Assembly (NCBI GenBank): GCA_021228405.1
Contig: JAJQRF010000008.1
Span: 124,001 to 188,000, forward strand
From: Pyrinomonadaceae bacterium
GTDB lineage: Bacteria > Acidobacteriota > Blastocatellia > Pyrinomonadales > Pyrinomonadaceae
DNA length: 64,000 nt
Reading direction: 5' to 3'
Below the pieces are notes generated by a model. It saw only the letters and a program-made list of their open reading frames with translations, was not told the DNA's origin and ran no database searches. The translations under genes were made by a program, and so were the position numbers. Shown in pieces: positions 7,150 to 14,873 of the stretch; position 1 is the first letter of the stretch; every line of letters begins with the position of its first letter.

Positions 7150-9825
7150 ATGATAAAAGCAACGATCAACGGCGAAGAAAGGCATTTTGATAAGCAGACT
7201 TCGATTCTCGAAGCGGTCAGTTTGCTCGGCATCAACATTCCGACGCTTTGCAACGACAAGCGTTTGAAACCTTGCGGCGCGTGCCGTCTTTGCGTCGTCG
7301 AAATCAAAGGGCAACCGCATCCGGCGGCTTCCTGTATGACGGAGTTGAAAGACGGAATGGAGATCGAAACCGCCACGCCGAAACTTGAAAAAGCGCGCGA
7401 ATTCAATCTCAAAATGCTGGCGCAAAGTTATCCCGTTGAAGCCTTTGAACAATTTCCCGAAAAATATTTTCACACGCTCGCTAAAGAATACGAACTCGAC
7501 GCGACAGATTTTCAAGGCAAAACAATTCAAAGCAAAACCGACCGCACGCATCCGTATATCGAGATCGATATGTCGCGCTGTATCCATTGCAACCGATGCG
7601 TCAGAATCTGCGAACAGGTGCAAGGGCGTTTCGTCTGGCAGATTTTGAATCGCGGCGCGCAATCCGTCATCGTTCCCGATGCAAGTCCGCAATTGAAAGA
7701 CAGTTCGTGCATCAGTTGCGGCGCGTGTGTCGATACTTGCCCGACGGGTGCGCTCGAAGACAAATCCGTTATTCGATACGGAACGCCGACGAACTGGACA
7801 AAAACCGTCTGCCCTTATTGCGGAACGGGTTGCGAAATGAACGTCGGAACGCGCAACGACAAGATCGTGCAGATCAAACCCGCGCCGGATGCACCCGTCA
7901 ATCACGGACATCTTTGCGTCAAAGGTCGTTACGCGTTTGAGTTTGTTGACGCGAAAGACCGCGCGACCGAACCGATGATCCGTGAAAAAGACGTGTGGAA
8001 AATTGTTTCGTGGGAGGAAGTTTTGGAATTTACCGCCAACGAATTGAAACGGATTTCAGCCAAATACGGCGCGCAGAGCATCGGAGTTCTCGGTTCGGCG
8101 CGGGCGACGAACGAGGAAAATTATCTGGCGCAGAAATTTGCGCGTGTCTGCCTTGAAAATAACAACGTCGATTGCTGTGCGCGGGTTTGTCACACGCCGT
8201 CCGCCGCCGCGATCAAAACGATGCTCGGCACGGGCGCGGCGACAAATTCCTTTAACGATGTCGAATTTGCCAACGTGATAATGATCTGCGGCGCGAACCC
8301 GACCGAAAATCACCCGATCGTCGGCGAACGCATCCGCCAAGCCGCGCTTCGTAAAACAGCCAAACTCATCGTCATCGATCCGCGCCGAACCGAACTCACG
8401 AAATACGCCGACGTTCATTTGCAAATCCGCGCCGGAACGAATGTTTTGGTATTCAATGCAATTGCCGCCGTGATCGTCGAAGAAAATCTTTTCGATGCCG
8501 ATTTCGTGCGGGAAAGGGTTTCCGAATTTGAAGAATATTGCGAATTCATCAAACAATTTGCGCCCGAAAACGTTGCCGAAAAGTGCGGAGTTTCCGCTGA
8601 AGACATTCGCAAAGCGGCGCGGATTTACGCGAACGCCAAACCCGCGATGACGGTTCACGGACTCGGGATGACCGAACATTTTCAAGGCACTGAAGGCGTG
8701 ATGTGCATCGTCAATCTCGCGCTTTTGACGGGAAATCTCGGCAAACGCGGTGCGGGTGTAAATCCTCTGCGCGGTCAAAATAACGTGCAAGGCTCGGCGC
8801 AGATGGGTTGCGATCCGGCAAATTTGACGGGAAGCATTGCGCTCGACGACGGACGAGAGCTTTTTGAATCCGTCTGGAACGCGCCCGTTCCTCACGAAAA
8901 GGGCTTGAATCTTTTGGAAATGATGGATTCGGCATCGGACGGAAATTTCAAGGCGTTATGGTCGATCGGCTACGACATTTATCTGACGAACGCCGACGCG
9001 CACGAAACCGGACGCGCTTTGCGTTCGATGGAATTGGTCATCGTGCAGGATATGTTTCTGAACGAAACCGCCCGCGAATTTGCGCACGTTTTTCTGCCTG
9101 CCGCTTCGTCGTTTGAAAAAGACGGCACGTTTATGAACGGCGAACGCCGCGTTCAGCGCATCCGCCGAGCCGTCAGCCCGCGCGGAAATTCAAAAAGCGA
9201 TTGGGAAATAATCTGCGCACTTGCCGCCGCGATGGGTAAAGGCGAACATTTCGATTTTCATTCGCCCGAAGAAATCTGGAACGAGATTCGCGCCGTTTGG
9301 AAAGCGAGTTACGGCATCACCTACGAAAGACTGGACGATCACGGCTTGCAATGGAATTGTTTTTCCGAATCGGACGCGGGCACGGAAGTTTTGCACAAAG
9401 ACGAATTTCCGCTCGGCAAACGCGCCGCGTTGAAACGTATCGTTTTCGCGCCGACCGCAGAGATCGTTTCCGCCGAATTTCCTTTTCTTTTAACAACGGG
9501 CAGAACGCTTTTCCATTTCAACGCGGGAACGATGACGCAACGCACCAATAACGCCAAACTTCGCCCGTCCGATCTGCTCGAAATCAATCCGTCCGATGCC
9601 GAAAGACTTTCATTTAAAGACGGCGAAATCGTCAATCTGCAAAGCAGATACGGCGAGGCGAAAATTCCCGTTCACATCAACGACAAAGTAAAAAAAGGCG
9701 AGCTTTACGCCACCTTTCACAACACGGAAATATTTCTGAACCAACTGACGGGCGCACACCGTGACCGCCTCGTAAAAACGCCCGAATACAAAGTCACGGC
9801 GGTTCGGATTGATAAAATAGACTAA
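7150..9825 (+). CDS. Formate dehydrogenase-like molybdopterin oxidoreductase, Cys-type, with N-terminal Fe-S domains
   Basis: The 891-aa protein follows the FdhA/FdhF plan: a 2Fe-2S ferredoxin domain (Cys 34, 42, 45, 48, 62), a NuoG-like His/Cys segment, two 4Fe-4S motifs (CIHCNRC and CISCGAC), the catalytic subunit's own cluster (CPYCGTGC) and Mo-bis-MGD binding domains. In CARVCHTPS the residue that is selenocysteine in E. coli FdhF is cysteine (Cys347). These enzymes oxidise formate to CO2 or act in reverse. ATG at 7150 was chosen because GAGGGA lies 5 nt upstream; a TTG four codons earlier is less likely. No FdhB, FdhD or FdhE gene is adjacent, so partners must be encoded elsewhere. It appears cytosolic, with no Tat signal. 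Confidence 0.88.
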   Translation: MIKATINGEERHFDKQTSILEAVSLLGINIPTLCNDKRLKPCGACRLCVVEIKGQPHPAASCMTELKDGMEIETATPKLEKAREFNLKMLAQSYPVEAFEQFPEKYFHTLAKEYELDATDFQGKTIQSKTDRTHPYIEIDMSRCIHCNRCVRICEQVQGRFVWQILNRGAQSVIVPDASPQLKDSSCISCGACVDTCPTGALEDKSVIRYGTPTNWTKTVCPYCGTGCEMNVGTRNDKIVQIKPAPDAPVNHGHLCVKGRYAFEFVDAKDRATEPMIREKDVWKIVSWEEVLEFTANELKRISAKYGAQSIGVLGSARATNEENYLAQKFARVCLENNNVDCCARVCHTPSAAAIKTMLGTGAATNSFNDVEFANVIMICGANPTENHPIVGERIRQAALRKTAKLIVIDPRRTELTKYADVHLQIRAGTNVLVFNAIAAVIVEENLFDADFVRERVSEFEEYCEFIKQFAPENVAEKCGVSAEDIRKAARIYANAKPAMTVHGLGMTEHFQGTEGVMCIVNLALLTGNLGKRGAGVNPLRGQNNVQGSAQMGCDPANLTGSIALDDGRELFESVWNAPVPHEKGLNLLEMMDSASDGNFKALWSIGYDIYLTNADAHETGRALRSMELVIVQDMFLNETAREFAHVFLPAASSFEKDGTFMNGERRVQRIRRAVSPRGNSKSDWEIICALAAAMGKGEHFDFHSPEEIWNEIRAVWKASYGITYERLDDHGLQWNCFSESDAGTEVLHKDEFPLGKRAALKRIVFAPTAEIVSAEFPFLLTTGRTLFHFNAGTMTQRTNNAKLRPSDLLEINPSDAERLSFKDGEIVNLQSRYGEAKIPVHINDKVKKGELYATFHNTEIFLNQLTGAHRDRLVKTPEYKVTAVRIDKID

Positions 9826-9862
9826 AAAAGCGGACGGATATTTTCCGTCCGCTTCTTAATTT
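9823..9862. terminator. Bidirectional terminator between fdh-like and M16 genes
   Basis: AGCGGACGGA (9829-9838) pairs with TCCGTCCGCT (9844-9853) across a 5-nt loop. On the minus strand the stem is followed by TTTTTT, an ideal terminator for the M16 operon. On the plus strand it is followed by a weaker T-rich run. Confidence 0.85.
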
Positions 9863-9876
9863 AACTCAACCTGACC

Positions 9877-11289
9877 TTATTTTTCGTAAGGCTTGAGTTG
9901 GTCGTTGATCTTTTTCAGATCGCCGACGACGACAATGGTCATCTTGTCTTCGGTCAGGTATTTTTTCGCCATATCCTGTATGTCTTTTGCGTTCACGGCA
10001 ACGATTTTTTTCACGTAATTGTCGATATAGCTTTTATCCATTTCGTAATAATTCATCGTTTCGAGTTGATTGATAACGCCGAAACGCGTCGAATTTTGCA
10101 GAACGTAAAGCCCGACCATATAGTTTTTGATGCCCTGCAGTTCGGCTTCGGTGACGGGTTCGGATTTCAGACGGTTGATCTCATACAGGATTTCCTTGAT
10201 CGATGCGCCCGTCGATTCGGTCGTCACGTCGGCGTTTTCGATCCAGTAACCCGTTTTGTAGCGATTCCACAAAAAGCTGTTCGGCGAATAAGTGTAACCT
10301 TTGTTTTCGCGGATGTTCGCCGTGATGCGCGAACCGAACGAACCGCCCAGAAGACTGTCCATCACGACAAATTTCGCAAAATCGGCATCAGCCGGATTCG
10401 GTGCGGGCATTCCGAGATAGATCGTCGATTGCGGCGCGTCGGGGCGGTCGATCTTGGCGAGAGAATTTTTAGCTGTTCCGGTCGGGGCGTTGCGCGTCAG
10501 CGGCGTTCCTTTCTGCCAACCCGCAAATGCTTTGCCGATCGCGTCTTTGATCGCCGATGCGTTAAATTGACCGACGATATAAAGATGCGTTTTCGCCGCG
10601 CCGTAATTGGCGTTGTAAAAACTCTTAACTTCGTCGAGCGTATAGCCTTTCACCTCGTCTTCGGTCGGATTTATCTGACCGTAGGGATGATTTGCAAAGA
10701 TCGTCGCGCGGAATTTTTCCCAGGCGAGAGTGCCCGCCTGAGTTTTGGCAAGCGCAAGCTGGCGCAGTTTGTTGGCGCGGATTCTTTCGAGATCGTCCGC
10801 TTTGAAGTTCGGATTCAGCATCACATCCGCCATCAAATCCAAGAATTTAACGTCGAATTCCGAGAGAACTTCGCCCGAAATATTTGTGCTGTCCGTGCCG
10901 GCACCGACGTTGAGATAACCGCCCATTTCGGCGGTTTCACGCGCAATTTGCCCGGCACTGCGCGTTTTCGTGCCTTCTTTGAGCATTTGCGCGACCGTGT
11001 CCGAAACGCCTTTTTTGCCTTTCGCGTCATCTTTCGTGCCGGTGTAGATCGTGGCTTGAAACGCGACTTTCGGAACCGAGCCGTATTGCACGAGCGTGAC
11101 CTTCATCCCGTTCGGGAGCGTCATATTTTCCTGTGCAGGAAAAACGAACGGCTTCGGCTGTCCGCCGACGGGCGGTTTTTCCTTTTGCGCGAAAACGCCG
11201 ACGCTAAAAAGACTCATTACAACAACGCAGAGCCAAAGAGCTTTTTTGAAAATTCCTTTATTTTCCATTTTCCATTTTCCGTTTTCCAT
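9877..11289 (-). CDS. M16 family zinc peptidase-like protein, inactive-type subunit
   Basis: About 463-470 aa with a signal peptide ending near VGVFAQ. It has the two-domain M16B fold, including the ENKGYTYSP and GYW segments in the C-terminal half. At the place of the HxxEH zinc motif it reads GVSDTVAQML, so it lacks the metal ligands. In M16B pairs the non-catalytic partner supplies the Arg/Tyr-containing half of the cleft. The start lies in a run of GGAAAAT words. Met8 (11268) is an equally good or better start. It begins 1 nt after the stop of the active partner, so the two are surely cotranscribed. Confidence 0.85.
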   Translation of the reverse strand: MENGKWKMENKGIFKKALWLCVVVMSLFSVGVFAQKEKPPVGGQPKPFVFPAQENMTLPNGMKVTLVQYGSVPKVAFQATIYTGTKDDAKGKKGVSDTVAQMLKEGTKTRSAGQIARETAEMGGYLNVGAGTDSTNISGEVLSEFDVKFLDLMADVMLNPNFKADDLERIRANKLRQLALAKTQAGTLAWEKFRATIFANHPYGQINPTEDEVKGYTLDEVKSFYNANYGAAKTHLYIVGQFNASAIKDAIGKAFAGWQKGTPLTRNAPTGTAKNSLAKIDRPDAPQSTIYLGMPAPNPADADFAKFVVMDSLLGGSFGSRITANIRENKGYTYSPNSFLWNRYKTGYWIENADVTTESTGASIKEILYEINRLKSEPVTEAELQGIKNYMVGLYVLQNSTRFGVINQLETMNYYEMDKSYIDNYVKKIVAVNAKDIQDMAKKYLTEDKMTIVVVGDLKKINDQLKPYEK

Positions 11290-11290
11290 T

Positions 11291-12682
11291 TTATTTCGCC
11301 TCCTTTTTCTCAGGCGTGACGATCACGACCGTGCGGTTCGTTTTGCGAAGATATTCCTTCGCCGTTTTTTGGATCAAAGCGGGCGTGACCTTGCGGAAAT
11401 TGTCTTCGATTTCATTTATTTTCTTCGGATCGTTGTCGAAAAGCGCGAAACAGGCGAGCAGGTCGGCGCGTCCGACACCGCCGAATTGTTGAAGCGTGTC
11501 GTAGAAATTGGAGCGCAGTTTGACGATCGCGCGGTCGATGTCTTTCTGTTCGACGGGTTTGCTCTGGAATTTATCGATAACGGCATCCGTCGCCGCCAGA
11601 ATCTCTTTCGCGGTAAATTTGTCGTCGTGAATGAGATCGACCGAAAACAGCATCGGACCGTTATAATTGAACATATTTCCGAGATAACCGTTGATGCCGC
11701 CGTTCAAACCGCCCGTGTAGCCTTTCGTTTTGACGAGCTCCTGATATAAAAGACTGTCCTCGCCCTGAAGCAGAATCTGGTCGATCAAACCCATCGCGTA
11801 ATATTCTTCGCTTCCGCGTTTCGGCATTTGATAACCGAACCCGACGGCGGGTTTATTTGCCAGCTTGTCGGTGCGCGAAACGGTTTTTTCTCCATTTTGA
11901 CGCGGTTCGGAGATGTCGCCGATCGGGTCGGGCGTTTGCGCGGGAATGTTGGCGAAATATTTTTCGACCCATTGCTTTGCCTGCGGTTCTTCAAAATCGC
12001 CGACGACGACGAGAACGGCGTTTTTCGGCGAATAATATTTATCGAAAAACGTCTTTGCATCTTCGAGCGTCGCGGCTTCGATGTCTTTCAGATCGCCGTA
12101 AAAATTGTGCGAATTATACCAATTCGTAAACGCCGCCATCGGCAGATCGATCCACGGGAAAGTTCCGTAAGGCTGATTTAAAACATTGACTTTCACCTCG
12201 TTGCCGACCACGCCCTGCTGATTCGTCAGATTTTCCTGCGTGATGTCCAGACCGCGCATTCTGTCGGCTTCCGCCCAGAGCAGGGTTTCGAGTTTGTGCG
12301 ACGGCACGACCGCGAAATAATTCGTAAAATCGAACCGCGTCGAACCGTTCAGCACACCGCCGTTCGATTGGACGAGATTGATATATTCCATCTTGCCCAT
12401 ATTTTTCGAGCCTTGAAACATCAGATGCTCAAATAAATGCGCAAAACCCGTGCGGTTTTTCGGTTCGATCCGAAAACCGATGTTGTAATAAACCGCAACC
12501 GTCGTCAAAGGCGCGCTTTTTTCAGGTGAAAGCACGACCTTCAAACCGTTCGGAAGCGTGTAATAAGTGACGGGAACATTGAGTCCTGCCGATTTCCCGC
12601 CCGTCTGTGCATTGGCAATCGTCGATAAACCGACCGCCAAAACACCAAGGCAGAGAAACAATTTCCTAAATAGTTGATTCAT
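11291..12682 (-). CDS. M16 family zinc metallopeptidase, active subunit
   Basis: A 463-aa exported protein with signal peptide MNQLFRKLFLCLGVLAVGLS and cleavage near ANAQ. It contains the inverted zinc motif HLFEH (His82, Glu85, His86) and the downstream NQQGVVGNEVK glutamate region that supplies the third ligand. Family members (PqqL/mitochondrial processing peptidase-like) degrade or process peptides in the periplasm, usually as a heterodimer with an inactive partner. That partner is the next gene downstream. Confidence 0.92.
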   Translation of the reverse strand: MNQLFRKLFLCLGVLAVGLSTIANAQTGGKSAGLNVPVTYYTLPNGLKVVLSPEKSAPLTTVAVYYNIGFRIEPKNRTGFAHLFEHLMFQGSKNMGKMEYINLVQSNGGVLNGSTRFDFTNYFAVVPSHKLETLLWAEADRMRGLDITQENLTNQQGVVGNEVKVNVLNQPYGTFPWIDLPMAAFTNWYNSHNFYGDLKDIEAATLEDAKTFFDKYYSPKNAVLVVVGDFEEPQAKQWVEKYFANIPAQTPDPIGDISEPRQNGEKTVSRTDKLANKPAVGFGYQMPKRGSEEYYAMGLIDQILLQGEDSLLYQELVKTKGYTGGLNGGINGYLGNMFNYNGPMLFSVDLIHDDKFTAKEILAATDAVIDKFQSKPVEQKDIDRAIVKLRSNFYDTLQQFGGVGRADLLACFALFDNDPKKINEIEDNFRKVTPALIQKTAKEYLRKTNRTVVIVTPEKKEAK

Positions 12683-12780
12683 AATTTCTCCGGTTTTTTG
12701 ATGATTATTTTAGAACTAACCTTTTGCTAATACGCGACGAAAGGGATTTTGGTTTTCGTTTTTTCAGAAAGGCTCTTTAA

Positions 12781-12868
12781 GTGAGAACTGATAACGGATA
12801 ACGGATAACGAAAAGCAAATCACTATCCGTTATCCGTTATCCACTATCAGTTACCCGTTATCCGTTTA
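12781..12868. repeat. Hairpin spacer built from GATAACG words
   Basis: GATAACGGATAACGGATA (12790-12807) is perfectly complementary to the segment at 12824-12841 (18 bp, 16-nt loop). Further copies of the word follow, up to the stop codon of the gene at 12866. It is the same word family as the spacer at 560-635. Confidence 0.65.
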
Positions 12869-13384
12869 GTCGGTTCCTTTGCCTGATTTTCTGGCTTCTT
12901 CGTCCTGATAGGTGATTTCCTTGCCCGAACGCGCTTTTAAGATCGGCAGAGTCGTTCTGACGATTCCCTTGCCGAGCTCGAAAACGGCGACCTGTTCCTT
13001 GCCTTCTTCGTCTTTGTAACCGATCGTCACAAAATGCTTGCGTTTCTTCGAGAAAAGCAGGAACAATCCGACCGGACTTAAAAGAATCGCGGTGGCGATT
13101 GCCGCGCCGACACGCCTTCCGGCTTTTTGTCCGTATTCGATGTCCAGAATCTGATCGTATGGAATCGCATATACTTTTTCTTCCGCACCGAGCCGGTAAA
13201 CGAAATTGAGCATTTTTTCGTCGTCGGTTTTGAGTAAACCTGCGACGTTTTTCTTTTGATTCGGAAAGTATTTATCCTTCAGCGTGCCGCCGACGAATTC
13301 GGCTTTTTTGGAATCGACTCCGGCAAAGGCAAGACTGTTGAAAACGAGCGTTAGACAGACAAACGCGAATATTATTTTTTTCAT
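12866..13384 (-). CDS. Hypothetical exported/membrane protein
   Basis: 172 aa from an ATG with GGAG 7 nt upstream; an in-frame TTG four codons earlier is not preferred. It has a signal peptide (MKKIIFAFVCLTLVFNSLAFA), a strand-rich N-terminal half, then a hydrophobic segment VGAAIATAILLSPVGLFLLF near residues 95-115. A basic stretch and a short C-terminal domain follow. It resembles small acidobacterial proteins of unknown function. I assign no role. Confidence 0.7.
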   Translation of the reverse strand: MKKIIFAFVCLTLVFNSLAFAGVDSKKAEFVGGTLKDKYFPNQKKNVAGLLKTDDEKMLNFVYRLGAEEKVYAIPYDQILDIEYGQKAGRRVGAAIATAILLSPVGLFLLFSKKRKHFVTIGYKDEEGKEQVAVFELGKGIVRTTLPILKARSGKEITYQDEEARKSGKGTD

Positions 13385-13687
13385 TTTTATCTCCAATTTA
13401 TTTTTGAATTGTGTTTTTCAGAAACTTTCGTGCAAGGCATGAATCGGTCGTTTGAAATATCAAATTCTGAGTCAAATCACGAGGCAATTTCCAACTTCTT
13501 ATTATGTAAATGTAAATTTAGCAGGAAAAGCGGAATCGATCAGGGAGAGATATTTTCCGCTTTTCGTTTTTTGTCAGACAAACTTCAGTTTGTCTAAGCT
13601 TAACCGACGAAACGATCAGAAATACCGATTTCGTTCCGTTATGAAAATGAACAAACCGAAGTTTGTTCTACTTTGTTTACTCAAACC
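13385..13687. other. Intergenic region with three inverted repeats
   Basis: No credible gene. It holds a GAAAAGCGGAA/TTCCGCTTTTC stem (13525-13535 with 13555-13565) followed by GTTTTTT, which is terminator-like on the plus strand. It also holds two short palindromes of one family: AGACAAACTTCAGTTTGTCT (13576-13595) and GAACAAAC-CGAA-GTTTGTTC (13649-13668). Confidence 0.5.
13576..13668. repeat. Two ACAAACTTCAGTTTGT-type palindromes
   Basis: The first copy (13576-13595) has 9-bp perfect arms around TC. The second (13649-13668) has 8-bp arms around CGAA. Both share the core ACAAAC...GTTTGT and lie 53 nt apart, just after the minus-strand gene ending at 13688. They could act as its terminator or be small palindromic repeats. 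Confidence 0.55.
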
Positions 13688-14053
13688 TTACGGCGTGTTT
13701 CCGCTCGGTTTTGTTCTCCGTCCCGTTTGGCGTTCGGATTTGCGTTTGCGTCCGACAGATTGATACTGCGGAGAATCTTCGCCGAACTGCGCGGCGACCT
13801 GAATTGCCGCACCGTCGTTTTTCTCGCTTAATATCATTCCGTGTTCGGCAATATCATCGCGCAGTTCGGCAAGTTCGGCAAGCAAAACCGCTTCTCTGGC
13901 AATCTTTTCGTCGAGCGCGTCAACGACTGCCTGAATTGCCGCAACTTCATATTCGGGTTTCTGCGAACGATAACCCTCGATTGCCTTCAGATTTTCAAAA
14001 TTGGATTTTTCTTCCGCCAATTTGTTCGGCGATAATCTTTTTTTATTTGCCAT
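13688..14053 (-). CDS. Hypothetical protein with helical N-terminal two-thirds
   Basis: 121 aa, with GGAGAAATAAAAAA before the ATG. Residues ~10-75 form a long Ala/Glu/Leu-rich helix or coiled coil (VVDALDEKIAREAVLLAELA). The C-terminus is very basic (VGRKRKSERQTGRR) and looks disordered. It could bind nucleic acid, but nothing specific supports this. No signal peptide. Function unknown. Confidence 0.6.
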   Translation of the reverse strand: MANKKRLSPNKLAEEKSNFENLKAIEGYRSQKPEYEVAAIQAVVDALDEKIAREAVLLAELAELRDDIAEHGMILSEKNDGAAIQVAAQFGEDSPQYQSVGRKRKSERQTGRRTKPSGNTP

Positions 14054-14226
14054 TTTTTTATTTCTCCTCGAAGTAGATCGTTAATTTGCCAAGCCCGTAT
14101 CGGTAAACAAAACGGGCATATAAAACATCTCTTGCACCAAGAGAACTTGTTCGGCAGACTTCCCGGGCGATAAAAAATCACAGTCTGCCCGAATCTCCTT
14201 ACTGACCCGAATATTTAAAAACAGCA

Positions 14227-14415
14227 ATGGAAAAGCCTTTTTCTTCGGCGGAAAAGCCTTTTCCGTGCAAGGAAAAGCCTTTTCCATTCGAGTTTAAGCC
14301 TTTTCCGTGCAAGGAAAAGCCTTTTCCACCCGTGAATAAGCCTTATCCGTCAATGGAAAAGCCTTTTCCATTGACGTTTTAATCTTTTCCGCGACCGGAA
14401 AAGACTAATTTCGCT
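14227..14415. repeat. Array A: nine 21-bp units with core GGAAAAGCCTTTTCC
   Basis: Units start at 14227, 14248, 14269, 14290, 14311, 14332, 14353, 14374 and 14395, always exactly 21 nt apart. The ~15-nt core GGAAAAGCCTTTTCC is nearly a palindrome. The 5-6 nt between cores vary freely (CGTGC, CATTC, CACCC, CATTG and others). One unit has TTTAAGCC and another AATC in the core. Degraded units keep the phase for about five more periods. Confidence 0.85.
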
Positions 14416-14668
14416 TAAATAATCGGTATATATGACGGAGAAAAAGGATTTAGCGTTGAAGCAATCGATCTCTGAGATTTGAGAAATCCTGAATTTCAAC
14501 GGGAAATAATTTTCTTCCGTCCTGAAAAAAAACAATCACGAAACAAAATTAGTGTCTGAAAAATTGCAAATAGAAAATAATCCCTTGAGCGAACAGTTAT
14601 GTCTATCTTTTTGCCACAGGTTAATTTTTTTGTCAAGAGTTTTATCTGAATCGTAAATAAATAACCAA

Positions 14669-14819
14669 AAAAAGCTCCTCTCCTTTCAAAGGAGGGGTGG
14701 CTGACGCTTCGGCAGACGGGGTGGTTCAATTCAAAGACTAAACATTCGATCTGCCGACGGTTCAACAACCACCCCGACGCTGACGCGTCACCCCTCCTTT
14801 CAAAGGAGGGGAGCTTTTT
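14669..14819. repeat. 150-bp inverted-repeat element (MITE-like)
   Basis: The left arm begins AAAAAGCTCC and contains TCCTTTCAAAGGAGGGGTGG. The right arm is its reverse complement and ends GGAGGGGAGCTTTTT. A second inner pair (GGGGTGGTT and AACCACCCC) continues the stem, with small differences. Each arm contains its own inner palindrome TCCTTTCAAAGGA. There is no open frame. It lies about 55 nt after the TolC stop and may terminate that operon. Confidence 0.7.
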
Positions 14820-14873
14820 GTTGTTTCAAGCTGTTGCCGATTAGTGATTTGAATTGATCTGTTTTGAATTTAA

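Larger units (their letters stand above)
14054..14873. other. 820-bp intergenic region with a 21-bp array and a long inverted repeat
   Basis: Short frames here are artefacts of the repeats. From left to right it has an AT-rich leader of the gene at 14053, the 21-bp periodic array (14227-14415, with degenerate units trailing to about 14520), an AT-rich stretch, and a 150-bp inverted-repeat element (14669-14819) just after the TolC gene. Confidence 0.7.

Noticed and set aside
8176-8202. Selenocysteine formate dehydrogenase
   Set aside because: The codon at the active site is TGT (Cys347), not TGA, so no recoding is needed.
9898-11319. 473-aa plus-strand open frame
   Set aside because: Antisense shadow of the M16 gene; no ribosome site and no recognisable domain.
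13409-13763. Small plus-strand genes between 13409 and 13763
   Set aside because: They overlap several inverted repeats, lack ribosome sites and have no recognisable features.
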